A DNA stretch of 64,000 bases from Hippophae tibetana (lineage: Eukaryota; Streptophyta; Magnoliopsida; Rosales; Elaeagnaceae). This document shows positions 35,501 through 48,650 of the stretch, piece after piece (the first letter of the stretch is position 1; each line of letters begins with the position of its first letter). Under the pieces are notes generated by a model that worked only from the letters and a program-made list of their open reading frames with translations, had not been told where the DNA came from and ran no database searches. Both the position numbers and the translations under genes were made by a program. Where the stretch lies: NCBI GenBank assembly GCA_037013495.1, contig CM072801.1, positions 108,259,816-108,323,815 of the forward strand, given 5' to 3'.

Positions 35501-38500
35501 GGATCATAACCTTGGTTGCTGAAAATGGTGTATCTACCTTCACATATCTATTTTTAGAATTTTAGGGTTAAAACATTTTGTGCTTTGGAGGTTTTCTCCT
35601 CTCTTAAGTCACAATTTCCAAAAAGAGAAAGAAATTGTGTCCTTAAAGTCTTGTCTTTTATTTCAATTTTGTAGACATTGTTTTCAACTTTGGATTTCAT
35701 ATCTTATTTTTCTTTAAAATCATGTCATCTTTTACTTTTCTTTGTTTTATGTTTTCCACCTTTCTTTCTTCTTGAGAAAAACAAGAGAGCTGATACAGTT
35801 CACAGTGTAAAAAGAAAAAGAAGGTTTTAATTGTGGTTGTAACTAAAAACTATTATAACTTTTATTTTGTGCATCGAAATGAGTACTATAACATATCAAA
35901 TCTGAAGCTCGTTCCGAAGCCTAAAAACGCACCGTAGCAATAGTATATTTCCCCACTTTTGTCAACCCAAATTTCATTGTTCATACTACATAATGATGTC
36001 TTAAACTTTGGTCGCACCTTATTTCGTTTTAATCTCTTCTTACTCTTTAGTATTTCAATTTGTTCATCTTCGCCATATTCTTAGTAATTCAATCTTTTTT
36101 ATTCCATTGAGTTACAGCGTTCTTAGGTAGTATGCAAAAGGGATTCGCATCGTTTGGGATCATAACCTTGGTTGCTGAAAATGGTGTATCTACCTTCACA
36201 TATCTATTTTTAGAATTTTAGGGTTAAAACATTTTGTGCTTTGGAGGTTTTCTCCTCTCTTAAGTCACAATTTCCAAAAAGAGAAAGAAATTGTGTCCTT
36301 AAAGTCTTGTCTTTTATTTCAATTCTGTAGACATTGTTTTCAACTTTGGATTTCATATCTTACTTTTCTTTAAAATCATGTCATCTTTTACTTTTCTTTG
36401 TTTTATGTGTTCCACCTTTCTTTCTTCTTGAGAAAAACAAGAGAGCTAATACAGTTCACAGTGTAAAAACAAAAAGAAGGTATTAATTGTGGTTGTAACT
36501 AAAAACTGTTATAACTTTTATTTTGTGCATCGAAATGAGTACTATAACATATCAAATCTGTAGCTCGTTCCGATACCTAAAAACGCACAGTAGTAATATT
36601 ATATTTCCCCACTTTTGTCAACCCAAATTTCATGGTTCATACTACATAATGATGTCTTAAACTTTGGTCGCACCTTATTTCGTTGTAATGTCTTCTTGCT
36701 CTTTAGGATTTCAATTTGTTCATCTTAGCCATATTCTTAGTAATTCAATCTTTCTTATTCCATTGAGTTCCAGCGTTCTTAGGTTGTCCGCAAAAGGGAT
36801 TCGCATCGTTTGGGATCATAACCTTGGTTACTGAAAATGGTGTATCTACCTTCACATATCTATTTTAAGAATTTTAGGTTTAAAACATTTTGTGATTTGG
36901 AGGTTTTCTCCTCTCTTAAGTCACAATTTTCAAAAAGAGAAAGAAATTGTGTCCTTAAAGTCTTGTCTTTTATTTCAATTTTGTAGACATTGTTTTCAAC
37001 TTTGGATTTCATATCTTATTTTTCTTTAAAATCATGTCATCTTTTACTTTTCTTTGTTTTATGTTTTCCACCTTTCTTTCTTCTTGAGAAAAACAAGAGA
37101 GCTGATACAGTTCACAGTGTAAAAAGAAAAAGAAGGTTTTAATTGTGGTTGTAACTAAAAACTATTATAACTTTTATTTTGTGCATCGAAATGAGTACTA
37201 TAACATATCAAATCTGAAGCTCGTTCCGAAGCCTAAAAACGCACCGTAGCAATAGTATATTTCCCCACTTTTGTCAACCCAAATTTCATGGTTCATACTA
37301 CATAATGATGTCTTAAACTTTGGTCGCACCTTATTTCGTTTTAATCTCTTCTTACTCTTTAGTATTTCAATTTGTTCATCTTCGCCATATTCTTAGTAAT
37401 TCAATCTTTTTTATTCCATTGAGTTACAGCGTTCTTAGGTAGTATGCAAAAGGGATTCGCATCGTTTGGGATCATAACCTTGGTTGCTGAAAATGGTGTA
37501 TCTACCTTCACATATCTATTTTTAGAATTTTAGGGTTAAAACATTTTGTGCTTTGGAGGTTTTCTCCTCTCTTAAGTCACAATTTCCAAAAAGAGAAAGA
37601 AATTGTGTCCTTAAAGTCTTGTCTTTTATTTCAATTTTGTAGACATTGTTTTCAACTTTGGATTTCATATCTTATTTTTCTTTAAAATCATGTCATCTTT
37701 TACTTTTCTTTGTTTTATGTTTTCCACCTTTCTTTCTTCTTGAGAAAAACAAGAGAGCTGATACAGTTCACAGTGTAAAAAGAAAAAGAAGGTTTTAATT
37801 GTGGTTGTAACTAAAAACTATTATAACTTTTATTTTGTGCATCGAAATGAGTACTATAACATATCAAATCTGAAGCTCGTTCCGAAGCCTAAAAACGCAC
37901 CGTAGCAATAGTATATTTCCCCACTTTTGTCAACCCAAATTTCATTGTTCATACTACATAATGATGTCTTAAACTTTGGTCGCACCTTATTTCGTTTTAA
38001 TCTCTTCTTACTCTTTAGTATTTCAATTTGTTCATCTTCGCCATATTCTTAGTAATTCAATCTTTTTTATTCCATTGAGTTACAGCGTTCTTAGGTAGTA
38101 TGCAAAAGGGATTCGCATCGTTTGGGATCATAACCTTGGTTGCTGAAAATGGTGTATCTACCTTCACATATCTATTTTTAGAATTTTAGGGTTAAAACAT
38201 TTTGTGCTTTGGAGGTTTTCTCCTCTCTTAAGTCACAATTTCCAAAAAGAGAAAGAAATTGTGTCCTTAAAGTCTTGTCTTTTATTTCAATTCTGTAGAC
38301 ATTGTTTTCAACTTTGGATTTCATATCTTACTTTTCTTTAAAATCATGTCATCTTTTACTTTTCTTTGTTTTATGTATTCCACCTTTCTTTCTTCTTGAG
38401 AAAAACAAGAGAGCTAATACAGTTCACAGTGTAAAAACAAAAAGAAGGTATTAATTGTGGTTGTAACTAAAAACTGTTATAACTTTTATTTTGTGCATCG

Positions 38501-40471
38501 AAATGAGTACTATAACATATCAAATCTGTAGCTCGTTCCGATACCTAAAAACGCACAGTAGTAATATTATATTTCCCCACTTTTGTCAACCCAAATTTCA
38601 TGGTTCATACTACATAATGATGTCTTAAACTTTGGTCGCACCTTATTTCGTTGTAATGTCTTCTTGCTCTTTAGGATTTCAATTTGTTCATCTTAGCCAT
38701 ATTCTTAGTAATTCAATCTTTCTTATTCCATTGAGTTCCAGCGTTCTTAGGTTGTCCGCAAAAGGGATTCGCATCGTTTGGGATCATAACCTTGGTTACT
38801 GAAAATGGTGTATCTACCTTCACATATCTATTTTAAGAATTTTAGGTTTAAAACATTTTGTGATTTGGAGGTTTTCTCCTCTCTTAAGTCACAATTTTCA
38901 AAAAGAGAAAGAAATTGTGTCCTTAAAGTCTTGTCTTTTATTTCAATTTTGTAGACATTGTTTTCAACTTTGGATTTCATATCTTATTTTTCTTTAAAAT
39001 CATGTCATCTTTTACTTTTCTTTGTTTTATGTTTTCCACCTTTCTTTCTTCTTGAGAAAAACAAGAGAGCTGATACAGTTCACAGTGTAAAAAGAAAAAG
39101 AAGGTTTTAATTGTGGTTGTAACTAAAAACTATTATAACTTTTATTTTGTGCATCGAAATGAGTACTATAACATATCAAATCTGAAGCTCGTTCCGAAGC
39201 CTAAAAACGCACCGTAGCAATAGTATATTTCCCCACTTTTGTCAACCCAAATTTCATGGTTCATACTACATAATGATGTCTTAAACTTTGGTCGCACCTT
39301 ATTTCGTTTTAATCTCTTCTTACTCTTTAGTATTTCAATTTGTTCATCTTCGCCATATTCTTAGTAATTCAATCTTTTTTATTCCATTGAGTTACAGCGT
39401 TCTTAGGTAGTATGCAAAAGGGATTCGCATCGTTTGGGATCATAACCTTGGTTGCTGAAAATGGTGTATCTACCTTCACATATCTATTTTTAGAATTTTA
39501 GGGTTAAAACATTTTGTGCTTTGGAGGTTTTCTCCTCTCTTAAGTCACAATTTCCAAAAAGAGAAAGAAATTGTGTCCTTAAAGTCTTGTCTTTTATTTC
39601 AATTTTGTAGACATTGTTTTCAACTTTGGATTTCATATCTTATTTTTCTTTAAAATCATGTCATCTTTTACTTTTCTTTGTTTTATGTTTTCCACCTTTC
39701 TTTCTTCTTGAGAAAAACAAGAGAGCTGATACAGTTCACAGTGTAAAAAGAAAAAGAAGGTTTTAATTGTGGTTGTAACTAAAAACTATTATAACTTTTA
39801 TTTTGTGCATCGAAATGAGTACTATAACATATCAAATCTGAAGCTCGTTCCGAAGCCTAAAAACGCACCGTAGCAATAGTATATTTCCCCACTTTTGTCG
39901 ACCCAAATTTCATTGTTCATACTACATAATGATGTCTTAAACTTTGGTCGCACCTTATTTCGTTTTAATCTCTTCTTACTCTTTAGTATTTCAATTTGTT
40001 CATCTTCGCCATATTCTTAGTAATTCAATCTTTTTTATTCCATTGAGTTACAGCGTTCTTAGGTAGTATGCAAAAGGGATTCGCATCGTTTGGGATCATA
40101 ACCTTGGTTGCTGAAAATGGTGTATCTACCTTCACATATCTATTTTTAGAATTTTAGGGTTAAAACATTTTGTGCTTTGGAGGTTTTCTCCTCTCTTAAG
40201 TCACAATTTCCAAAAAGAGAAAGAAATTGTGTCCTTAAAGTCTTGTCTTTTATTTCAATTCTGTAGACATTGTTTTCAACTTTGGATTTCATATCTTACT
40301 TTTCTTTAAAATCATGTCATCTTTTACTTTTCTTTGTTTTATGTGTTCCACATTTCTTTCTTCTTGAGAAAAACAAGAGAGCTAATACAGTTCACAGTGT
40401 AAAAACAAAAAGAAGGTATTAATTGTGGTTGTAACTAAAAACTTTTATAACTTTTATTTTGTGCATCGAAA
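32600..40471 (+). repeat. Array segment 6: higher-order repeat of 3 monomers (1968 bp), four copies
   Basis: The rare variant TCAATTCTGT occurs at 34351, 36319, 38287 and 40255, always 1968 bp apart (3 x 656). Each unit is A-B-B. The A monomer carries GTAATATTATA and GGTTACTG. Both B monomers carry TTTAGGGTTAAAAC, TAGTATGC and CCGAAGCC, and the second B also has CATTGTTCATAC. Copies are nearly identical, with private changes such as TTTATGTATTCC near 38371 and TTGTCGACCC near 39897. Boundaries are given to about 50 bp. Confidence 0.93.
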
Positions 40472-42699
40472 TGAGTACTATAACATATCAAATCTGAAGC
40501 TCGTTCCGAAGCCTAAAAACGCACCGTAGCAATAGTATATTTCCCCACTTTTGTCAACCCAAATTTCATGGTTCATACTACATAATGATGTCTTAAACTT
40601 TGGTTGTACCTTATTTCGTTGTAATCTCTTCTTGCTCTTTAGTATTTCAATTTGTTCATCTTCGCCATATTCTTAGTAATTCAATCTTTCTTATTCCATT
40701 GAGTTCCAGCGTTCTTAGGTTGTCCGCAAAAGGGATTCGCATCGTTTGGGATCATAACCTTGGTTGCTAAAAATGGTGTATCTACCTTCACATATCTATT
40801 TTTAGAATTTTAGGTTTAAAAAATTTTGTGCTTTGGAGGTTTTCTCCTCTCTTAAGTCACAATTTCCAAAAAGAGAAAGAAATTGTGTCCTTAATGTCTT
40901 GTCTTTTATTTCAATTTTGTAGATATTGTTTTCAACTTTGGATTTCATATCTTATTTTTCTTTAAAATCTTGTCATCTTTTACTTTTCTTTGTTTTATGT
41001 GTTCCACCTTTCTTTCTTCTTGAGAAAAACAAGAGAGCTGATACAGTTCACAGTGTAAAAAGAAAAAGAAGGTTTTAATTGGTCTTGTAACTAAAAACTG
41101 TTATAACTTTTATTTTGTGCATCGAAATGAGTACTATAACATATCAAATCTGAAGCCCGTTCCGAAGCCTAAAAACGCACCGTAGCAATAGTATATTTCC
41201 CCACTTTTGTCAACCCAAATTTCATGGTTCATACTACATAATGATGTCTTAAACTTTGGTTGTACCTTATTTCGTTGTAATCTCTTCTTGCTCTTTAGTA
41301 TTTCAATTTGTTCATCTTCGCCATATTCTTAGTAATTCAATCTTTCTTATTCCATTGAGTTCCAGCGTTCTTAGGTTGTCCGCAAAAGGGATTCGCATCG
41401 TTTGGGATCATAACCTTGGTTGCTGAAAATGGTGTATCTACCTTCACATATCTATTTTTAGAATTTTAGGTTTAAAAAATTTTGTGCTTTGGAGGTTTTC
41501 TCCTCTCTTAAGTCACAATTTCCAAAAAGAGAAAGAAATTGTGTCCTTAATGTCTTGTCTTTTATTTCAATTTTGTAGATATTGTTTTCAACTTTGGATT
41601 TCATATCTTATTTTTCTTTAAAATCTTGTCATCTTTTACTTTTCTTTGTTTTATGTGTTCCACCTTTCTTTCTTCTTGAGAAAAACAAGAGAGCTGATAC
41701 AGTTCACAGTGTAAAAAGAAAAAGAAGGTTTTAATTGGTGTTGTAACTAAAAACTGTTATAACTTTTATTTTGTGCATCGAAATGAGTACTATAACATAT
41801 CAAATGTGAAGCTCGTTCCGATTCCTAAAAACGCACCGTAGCAATAGTATATTTCCCCACTTTTGTCAACCTAAATTTCATGGTTCATACTACATAATGA
41901 TGTCTTAAACTTTGGTTGTACCTTATTTCGTTGTAATCTCTTCTTGCTCTTTAGTATTTCAATTTGTTCATCTTCGCCATATTCTTAGTAATTCAATCTT
42001 TCTTATTCCATTGAGTTCCAGCGTTCTTAGGTTGTCCGCAAAAGGGATTCGCATCGTTTGGGATCATAACCTTGGTTGCTAAAAATGGTGTATCTACCTT
42101 CACATATCTATTTTTAGAATTTTAGGTTTAAAAAATTTTGTGCTTTGGAGGTTTTCTCCTCTCTTAAGTCATAATTTCCAAAAAGAGAAAGAAATTGTGT
42201 CCTTAAAGTCTCGTCTTTTATTTCAATTTTGTTGACATTGTTTTCCACTTTGGATTTCAGATCATATTTTTCTTTAAAATCTTGTCATCTTTTACTTTTC
42301 TTTGTTTTATGTGTTCCACCTTTCTTTTTTCTTGAGAAAAACAAGAGTGCTAATACAGTTCACCGTGTAAAAACAAAAAGAAGGTATTAATTGTGGTTGT
42401 AACTAAAAACTGTTATAAATTTTATTTTGTGCATCGAAATGAGTACTATAACATATCAAATCTGAAGCACTCTCCGATCCTATAAACGCACCGTAGCAAT
42501 AGTACATTTCCCCACTTTTGTCAACCCAAATTTCATGGTTCATACTACATAATGATGTCTTAAACTTTGGTCGCACCTTATTTCGTTGTAATCTCTTCTT
42601 GCTCTTTAGGATTTCAATTTGTTCATCTTAGCCATATTCTTAGTAATTCAATCTTTCTTATTTCATTGAGTTCCAGCGTTCTTAGGTTGTCCGCAAAAG
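40472..42699 (+). repeat. Array segment 7: TTAATGTCTTG-type chimeric monomers and start of a shared block
   Basis: Monomers at about 40.6, 41.3 and 41.95 kb combine type B and type A halves and carry GGTTGTACC; two of them also have CCTTAATGTCTTG and GTAGATATTG. The same monomer type returns at 49.8-51.0 and 54.4-55.6 kb. At about 42.2 kb the sequence switches to the block also seen at 31.07 kb. No gene is present. Confidence 0.8.
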
Positions 42700-45600
42700 G
42701 GATTCGCATCGTTTGGGATCAGAACCTTGGTTGCTGAAAATGGTGTATCTACCGTCATATATCTATTTTAAGAATTTTAGGTTTAAAACATTTTGTGCTT
42801 TGGAGGTTTTCTCCTCTCTTAAGTCATAATTTCCAGAAACAGAAAGAAATTATGTCCTTAAAGTCTCGTCTTTCATTTCAATTTTGTAGACATTGTTTTC
42901 AACTTTGGATTTCATATCTTATTTTTCTTTAAAATCATGTCATCTTTAACTTTTCTTTGTTTTATGTGTTCCACCTTTCTTTCTTCTTGAGAAAAACAAG
43001 TGAGCAAATATAGTTCACAGTGCAAAAAAAAAAAGAAGGTATTAATTGTGGTTGTAACTAAAAACAGTTATAACTTTTATTTTGTGCATCGAAATGAGTA
43101 CTATAACATATCAAATCTGAAGCACTTTCCGATCCTATAAACGCACCGTAGCAATAGTACATTTCCGCACTTTTGTCAACCCAAATTTCATGGTTCATAC
43201 TACATAATGATGTCTTAAACTTTGGTCGCACCTTATTTCGTTGTAATCTCTTCTTGCTCTTTAGGATTTCAATTTGTTCATCTTAGCCATATTCTTAGTA
43301 ATTCAATCTTTCTTATTTCATTGAGTTCCAGCGTTCTTAGGTTGTCCGCAAAAGGGATTCGCATCGTTTGGGATCATAACCTTGGTTGCTGAAAATGGTG
43401 TATCTACCGTCACATATCTATTTTAAGAATTTTAGGTTTAAAACATTTTGTGCTTTGGAGGTTTTCTCCTCTCTTAAGTCATAATTTCCAAAAAGAGAAA
43501 GAAATTGTGTCCTTAAAGTCTCGTCTTTCATTTCAATTTTGTAGACATTGTTTTCAACTTTGGATTTCATATCTTATTTTTCTTTAAAATCATGTCATCT
43601 TTTACTTTTCTTTGTTTTATGTGTTCCACCTTTCTTTCTTCTTGAGAAAAACAAGAGAGCTAATACAGTTCACAGTGTAAAAACAAAAACAAGGTATTAA
43701 TTGTGGTTGTAACTAAAAACAGTTATAACTTTTATTTTGTGTATCGAAATGAGTACTATAATATATCAAATCTGTAGCTCGTTTCGATACCTAAAAACAC
43801 ACAGTAGTAATAGTATATTTCCCCACTTTTGTCAACCCAAATTTCATGGTTCATACTACATAATGATGCCTTAAACTTTGGTCGCACCTTATTTCGTTGT
43901 AATGTCTTCTTGCTCTTTAGGATTTCAATTTGTTCATCTTAGCCATATTCTTAGTAATTCAATCTTTCTTATTCCATTGAGTTCCAGCGTTCTTAGGTTG
44001 TCCGCAAAAGGGATTCGCATCGTTTGGGATCATAACCTTGGTTACTGAAAATGGTGTATCTACCTTCACATATCTATTTTAAGAATTTTAGGTTTAAAAC
44101 ATTTTGTGATTTGGAGGTTTTCTCCTCTCTTAAGTCACAATTTTCAAAAAGAGAAAGAAATTGTGTCCTTAAAGTCTTGTCTTTTATTTCAATTTTGTAG
44201 ACATTGTTTTCAACTTTGGATTTCATATCTTATTTTTCTTTAAAATCATGTCATCTTTTACTTTTCTTTGTTTTATGTTTTCCACCTTTCTTTCTTCTTG
44301 AGAAAAACAAGAGAGCTAATACAGTTCACAGTGTAAAAACAAAAAGAAGGTATTAATTGTGGTTGTAACTAAAAACAGTTATAACTTTTATTTTGTGTAT
44401 CGAAATGAGTACTATAACATATCAAATCTGTAGCTCGTTCCGATACCTAAAAACGCACAGTAGTAATATTATATTTCCCCACTTTTGTCAACCCAAATTT
44501 CATGGTTCATACTACATAATGATGTCTTAAACTTTGGTCGCACCTTATTTCGTTGTAATGTCTTCTTGCTCTTTAGGATTTCAATTTGTTCATCTTAGCC
44601 ATATTCTTAGTAATTCAATCTTTCTTATTCCATTGAGTTCCAGCGTTCTTAGGTTGTCCGCAAAAGGGATTCGCATCGTTTGGGATCATAACCTTGGTTA
44701 CTGAAAATGGTGTATCTACCTTTACATATCTATTTTAAGAATTTTAGGTTTAAAACATTTTGTGATTTGGAGGTTTTCTCCTCTCTTAAGTCACAATTTT
44801 CAAAAAGAGAAAGAAATTGTGTCCTTAAAGTCTTGTCTTTTATTTCAATTTTGTAGACATTGTTTTCAACTTTGGATTTCATATCTTATTTTTCTTTAAA
44901 ATCATGTCATCTTTTACTTTTCTTTGTTTTATGTTTTCCACCTTTCTTTCTTCTTGAGAAAAACAAGAGAGCTAATACAGTTCACAGTGTAAAAACAAAA
45001 AGAAGGTATTAATTGTGGTTGTAACTAAAAACAGTTATAACTTTTATTTTGTGTATCGAAATGAGTACTATAACATATCAAATCTGTAGCTCGTTCCGAT
45101 ACCTAAAAACGCACAGTAGTAATATTATATTTCCCCACTTTTGTCAACCCAAATTTCATGGTTCATACTACATAATGATGTCTTAAACTTTGGTCGCACC
45201 TTATTTCGTTGTAATGTCTTCTTGCTCTTTAGGATTTCAATTTGTTCATCTTAGCCATATTCTTAGTAATTCAATCTTTCTTATTCCATTGACTTCCAGC
45301 GTTCTTAGGTTGTCCGCAAAAGGGATTCGCATCGTTTGGGATCATAACCTTGGTTACTGAAAATGGTGTATCTACCTTCACATATCTATTTTAAGAATTT
45401 TAGGTTTAAAACATTTTGTGATTTGGAGGTTTTCTCCTCTCTTAAGTCACAATTTTCAAAAAGAGAAAGAAATTGTGTCCTTAAAGTCTTGTCTTTTATT
45501 TCAATTTTGTAGACATTGTTTTCAACTTTGGATTTCATATCTTATTTTTCTTTAAAATCATGTCATCTTTTACTTTTCTTTGTTTTATGTTTTCCACCTT

Positions 45601-48600
45601 TCTTTCTTCTTGAGAAAAACAAGAGAGCTAATACAGTTCACAGTGTAAAAACAAAAAAAGGTATTAATTGTGGTTGTAACTAAAAACTGTTATAACTTTT
45701 ATTTTTTGCATCGAAATGAGTACTATAACTTATCAAATCTGAAGCTCGTTCCGATGCCTAAAAACGCACCGTAGCAATAGTATATTTCCCCACTTTGGTC
45801 AACCCAAATTTCATGGTTCATACTACATAATGATATCTTAAACTTTGGTCGCACCTTATTTCGTTTTAATCTCTTCTTGCTCTTTAGTATTTCAATTTGT
45901 TCATCTTCGCCATATTCTTAGTAATTCAATCTTTTTTATTCCATTGAGTTACAGCGTTCTTAGGTAGTATGCAAAAGGGATTCGCATCGTTTGGGATCAT
46001 AATCTTGGTTGCTGAAAATGGTGTATCTACCTTCACATATCTATTTTTAGAATTTTAGGTTTAAAACATTTTGTGCTTTGGAGGTTTTCTCCTCTCTTAA
46101 GTCACAATTTCCAAAAAGAGAAAGAAATTGTGTCCTTAAAGTCTTGTCTTTTATTTCAATTTTGTAGACATTGTTTTCAACTTTGGATTTCATATCTTAC
46201 TTTTCTTTAAAATCATGTCATCTTTTACTTTTCTTTGTTTTATGTGTTCCACCTTTCTTTCTTCTTGAGAAAAACAAGAGAGCTAATACAGTTCACAGTG
46301 TAAAAACAAAAAGAAGGTATTAATTGTGGTTGTAACTAAAAACTGTTATAACTTTTATTTTGTGCATCGAAATGAGTACTATAACATATCAAATCTGAAG
46401 CTCGTTCCGAAGCCTAAAAACGCACCGTAGCAATAGTATATTTCCTCACTTTTGTCAACCCAAATTTCATGGTTCATACTACATAATGATGTCTTAAACT
46501 TTGGTTGTACCTTATTTCGTTGTAATCTCTTCTTGCTCTTTAGTATTTCAATTTGTTCATCTTCGCCATATTCTTAGTAATTCAATCTTTCTTATTCCAT
46601 TGAGTTCCAGCGTTCTTAGGTTGTCCGCAAAAGGGATTCGCATCGTTTGGGATCATAACCTTGGTTGCTGAAAATGGTGTATCTACCGTCACATATCTAT
46701 TTTAAGAATTTTAGGTTTAAAACATTTTGTGCTTTGGAGGTTTTCTCCTCTCTTAAGTCACAATTTCCAAAAAGAGAAAGAAATTGTGTCCTTAAAGTCT
46801 CGTCTTTCATTTCAATTTTGTAGACATTGTTTTCAACTTTGGATTTCATATCTTATTTTTCTTTAAAATCATGTCATCTTTAACTTTTCTTTGTTTTATG
46901 TGTTCCACCTTTCTTTCTTCTTGAGAAAAACAAGTGAGCAAATACAGTTCACAGTGTAAAAAAAAAAAGAAGGTATTAATTGTGGTTGTAACTAAAAACA
47001 GTTATAACTTTTATTTTGTGCATCGAAATGAGTACTATAACATATCAAATCTGAAGCACTTTCCGATCCTATAAACGCACCGTAGCAATAGTACATTTCC
47101 GCACTTTTGTCAACCCAAATTTCATGGTTCATACTACATAATGATGTCTTAAACTTTGGTCGCACCTTATTTCGTTGTAATCTCTTCTTGCTCTTTAGGA
47201 TTTCAATTTGTTCATCTTAGCCATATTCTTAGTAATTGAATCTTTCTTATTTCATTGAGTTCCAGCGTTCTTAGGTTGTCCGCAAAAGGGATTCGCATCG
47301 TTTGGGATCATAACCTTGGTTGCTGAAAATGGTGTATCTACCGTCACATATCTATTTTAATAATTTTAGGTTTAAAACATTTTGTGCTTTGGAGGTTTTC
47401 TCCTCTCTTAAGTCATAATTTCCAAAAAGAGAAAGAAATTGTGTCCTTAAAGTCTCGTCTTTCATTTCAATTTTGTAGACATTGTTTTCAACTTTGGATT
47501 TCATATCTTATTTTTCTTTAAAATCATGTCATCTTTTACTTTTCTTTGTTTTATGTGTTCCACCTTTCTTTCTTCTTGAGAAAAACAAGAGAGCTAATAC
47601 AGTTCACAGTGTAAAAACAAAAACAAGGTATTAATTGTGGTTGTAACTAAAAACAGTTATAACTTTTATTTTGTGTATCGAAATGAGTACTATAATATAT
47701 CAAATCTGTAGCTCGTTCCGATACCTAAAAACGCACAGTAGTAATAGTATATTTCCCCACTTTTGTCAACCCAAATTTCATGGTTCATACTACATAATGA
47801 TGCCTTAAACTTTGGTCGCACCTTATTTCATTGTAATGTCTTCTTGCTCTTTAGGATTTCAATTTGTTCATCTTAGCCATATTCTTAGTAATTCAATCTT
47901 TCTTATTCCATTGAATTCCAGCGTTCTTAGGTTGTCCGCAAAAGGGATTCGCATCGTTTGGGATCATAACCTTGGTTACTGAAAATGGTGTATCTACCTT
48001 CACATATCTATTTTAAGAATTTTAGGTTTAAAACATTTTGTGATTTGGAGGTTTTCTCCTCTCTTAAGTCACAATTTTCAAAAAGAGAAAGAAATTGTGT
48101 CCTTAAAGTCTTGTCTTTTATTTCAATTTTGTAGACATTGTTTTCAACTTTGGATTTCATATCTTATTTTTCTTTAAAATCATGTCATCTTTTACTTTTC
48201 TTTGTTTTATGTTTTCCACCTTTCTTTCTTCTTGAGAAAAACAAGAGAGCTAATACAGTTCACAGTGTAAAATCAAAAAGAAGGTATTAATTGTGGTTGT
48301 AACTAAAAACAGTTATAACTTTTATTTTGTGTATCGAAATGAGTACTATAACATATCAAATCTGTAGCTCGTTCCGATACCTAAAAACGCACAGTAGTAA
48401 TATTATATTTCCCCACTTTTGTCAACCCAAATTTCATTGTTCATACTACATAATGATGTCTTAAACTTTGGTCGCACCTTATTTCGTTGTAATGTCTTCT
48501 TGCTCTTTATGATTTCAATTTGTTCATCTTAGCCATATTCTTAGTAATTCAATCTTTCTTATTCCATTGAGTTCCAGCGTTCTTAGGTTGTCCGCAAAAG

Positions 48601-48650
48601 GGATTCGCATCGTTTGGGATCATAACCTTGGTTACTGAAAATGGTGTATC
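42700..48650 (+). repeat. Array segment 8: higher-order repeat of 6 monomers, second copy shortened to 5
   Basis: The A-run variant before GAAGGTATTAA occurs at 43035 and 46969 (3934 bp). Further right the ACAAAAAAAG marker occurs at 45651 and 48929, only 3278 bp apart. The first copy has two monomers with GTAATATTATA (about 44463 and 45119) and the second has one (about 48399). One monomer has therefore been lost or gained precisely. TTTCCTCAC at 46441 and 49719 gives the same 3278 step. Confidence 0.87.

Noticed and set aside
33590-40170. TTTAGGG heptamer in TTTTAGGGTTAAAAC suggesting telomeric repeats
   Set aside because: It is a single heptamer per monomer, produced by one substitution of the usual TTTAGGTTTAAA; there is no tandem TTTAGGG run.
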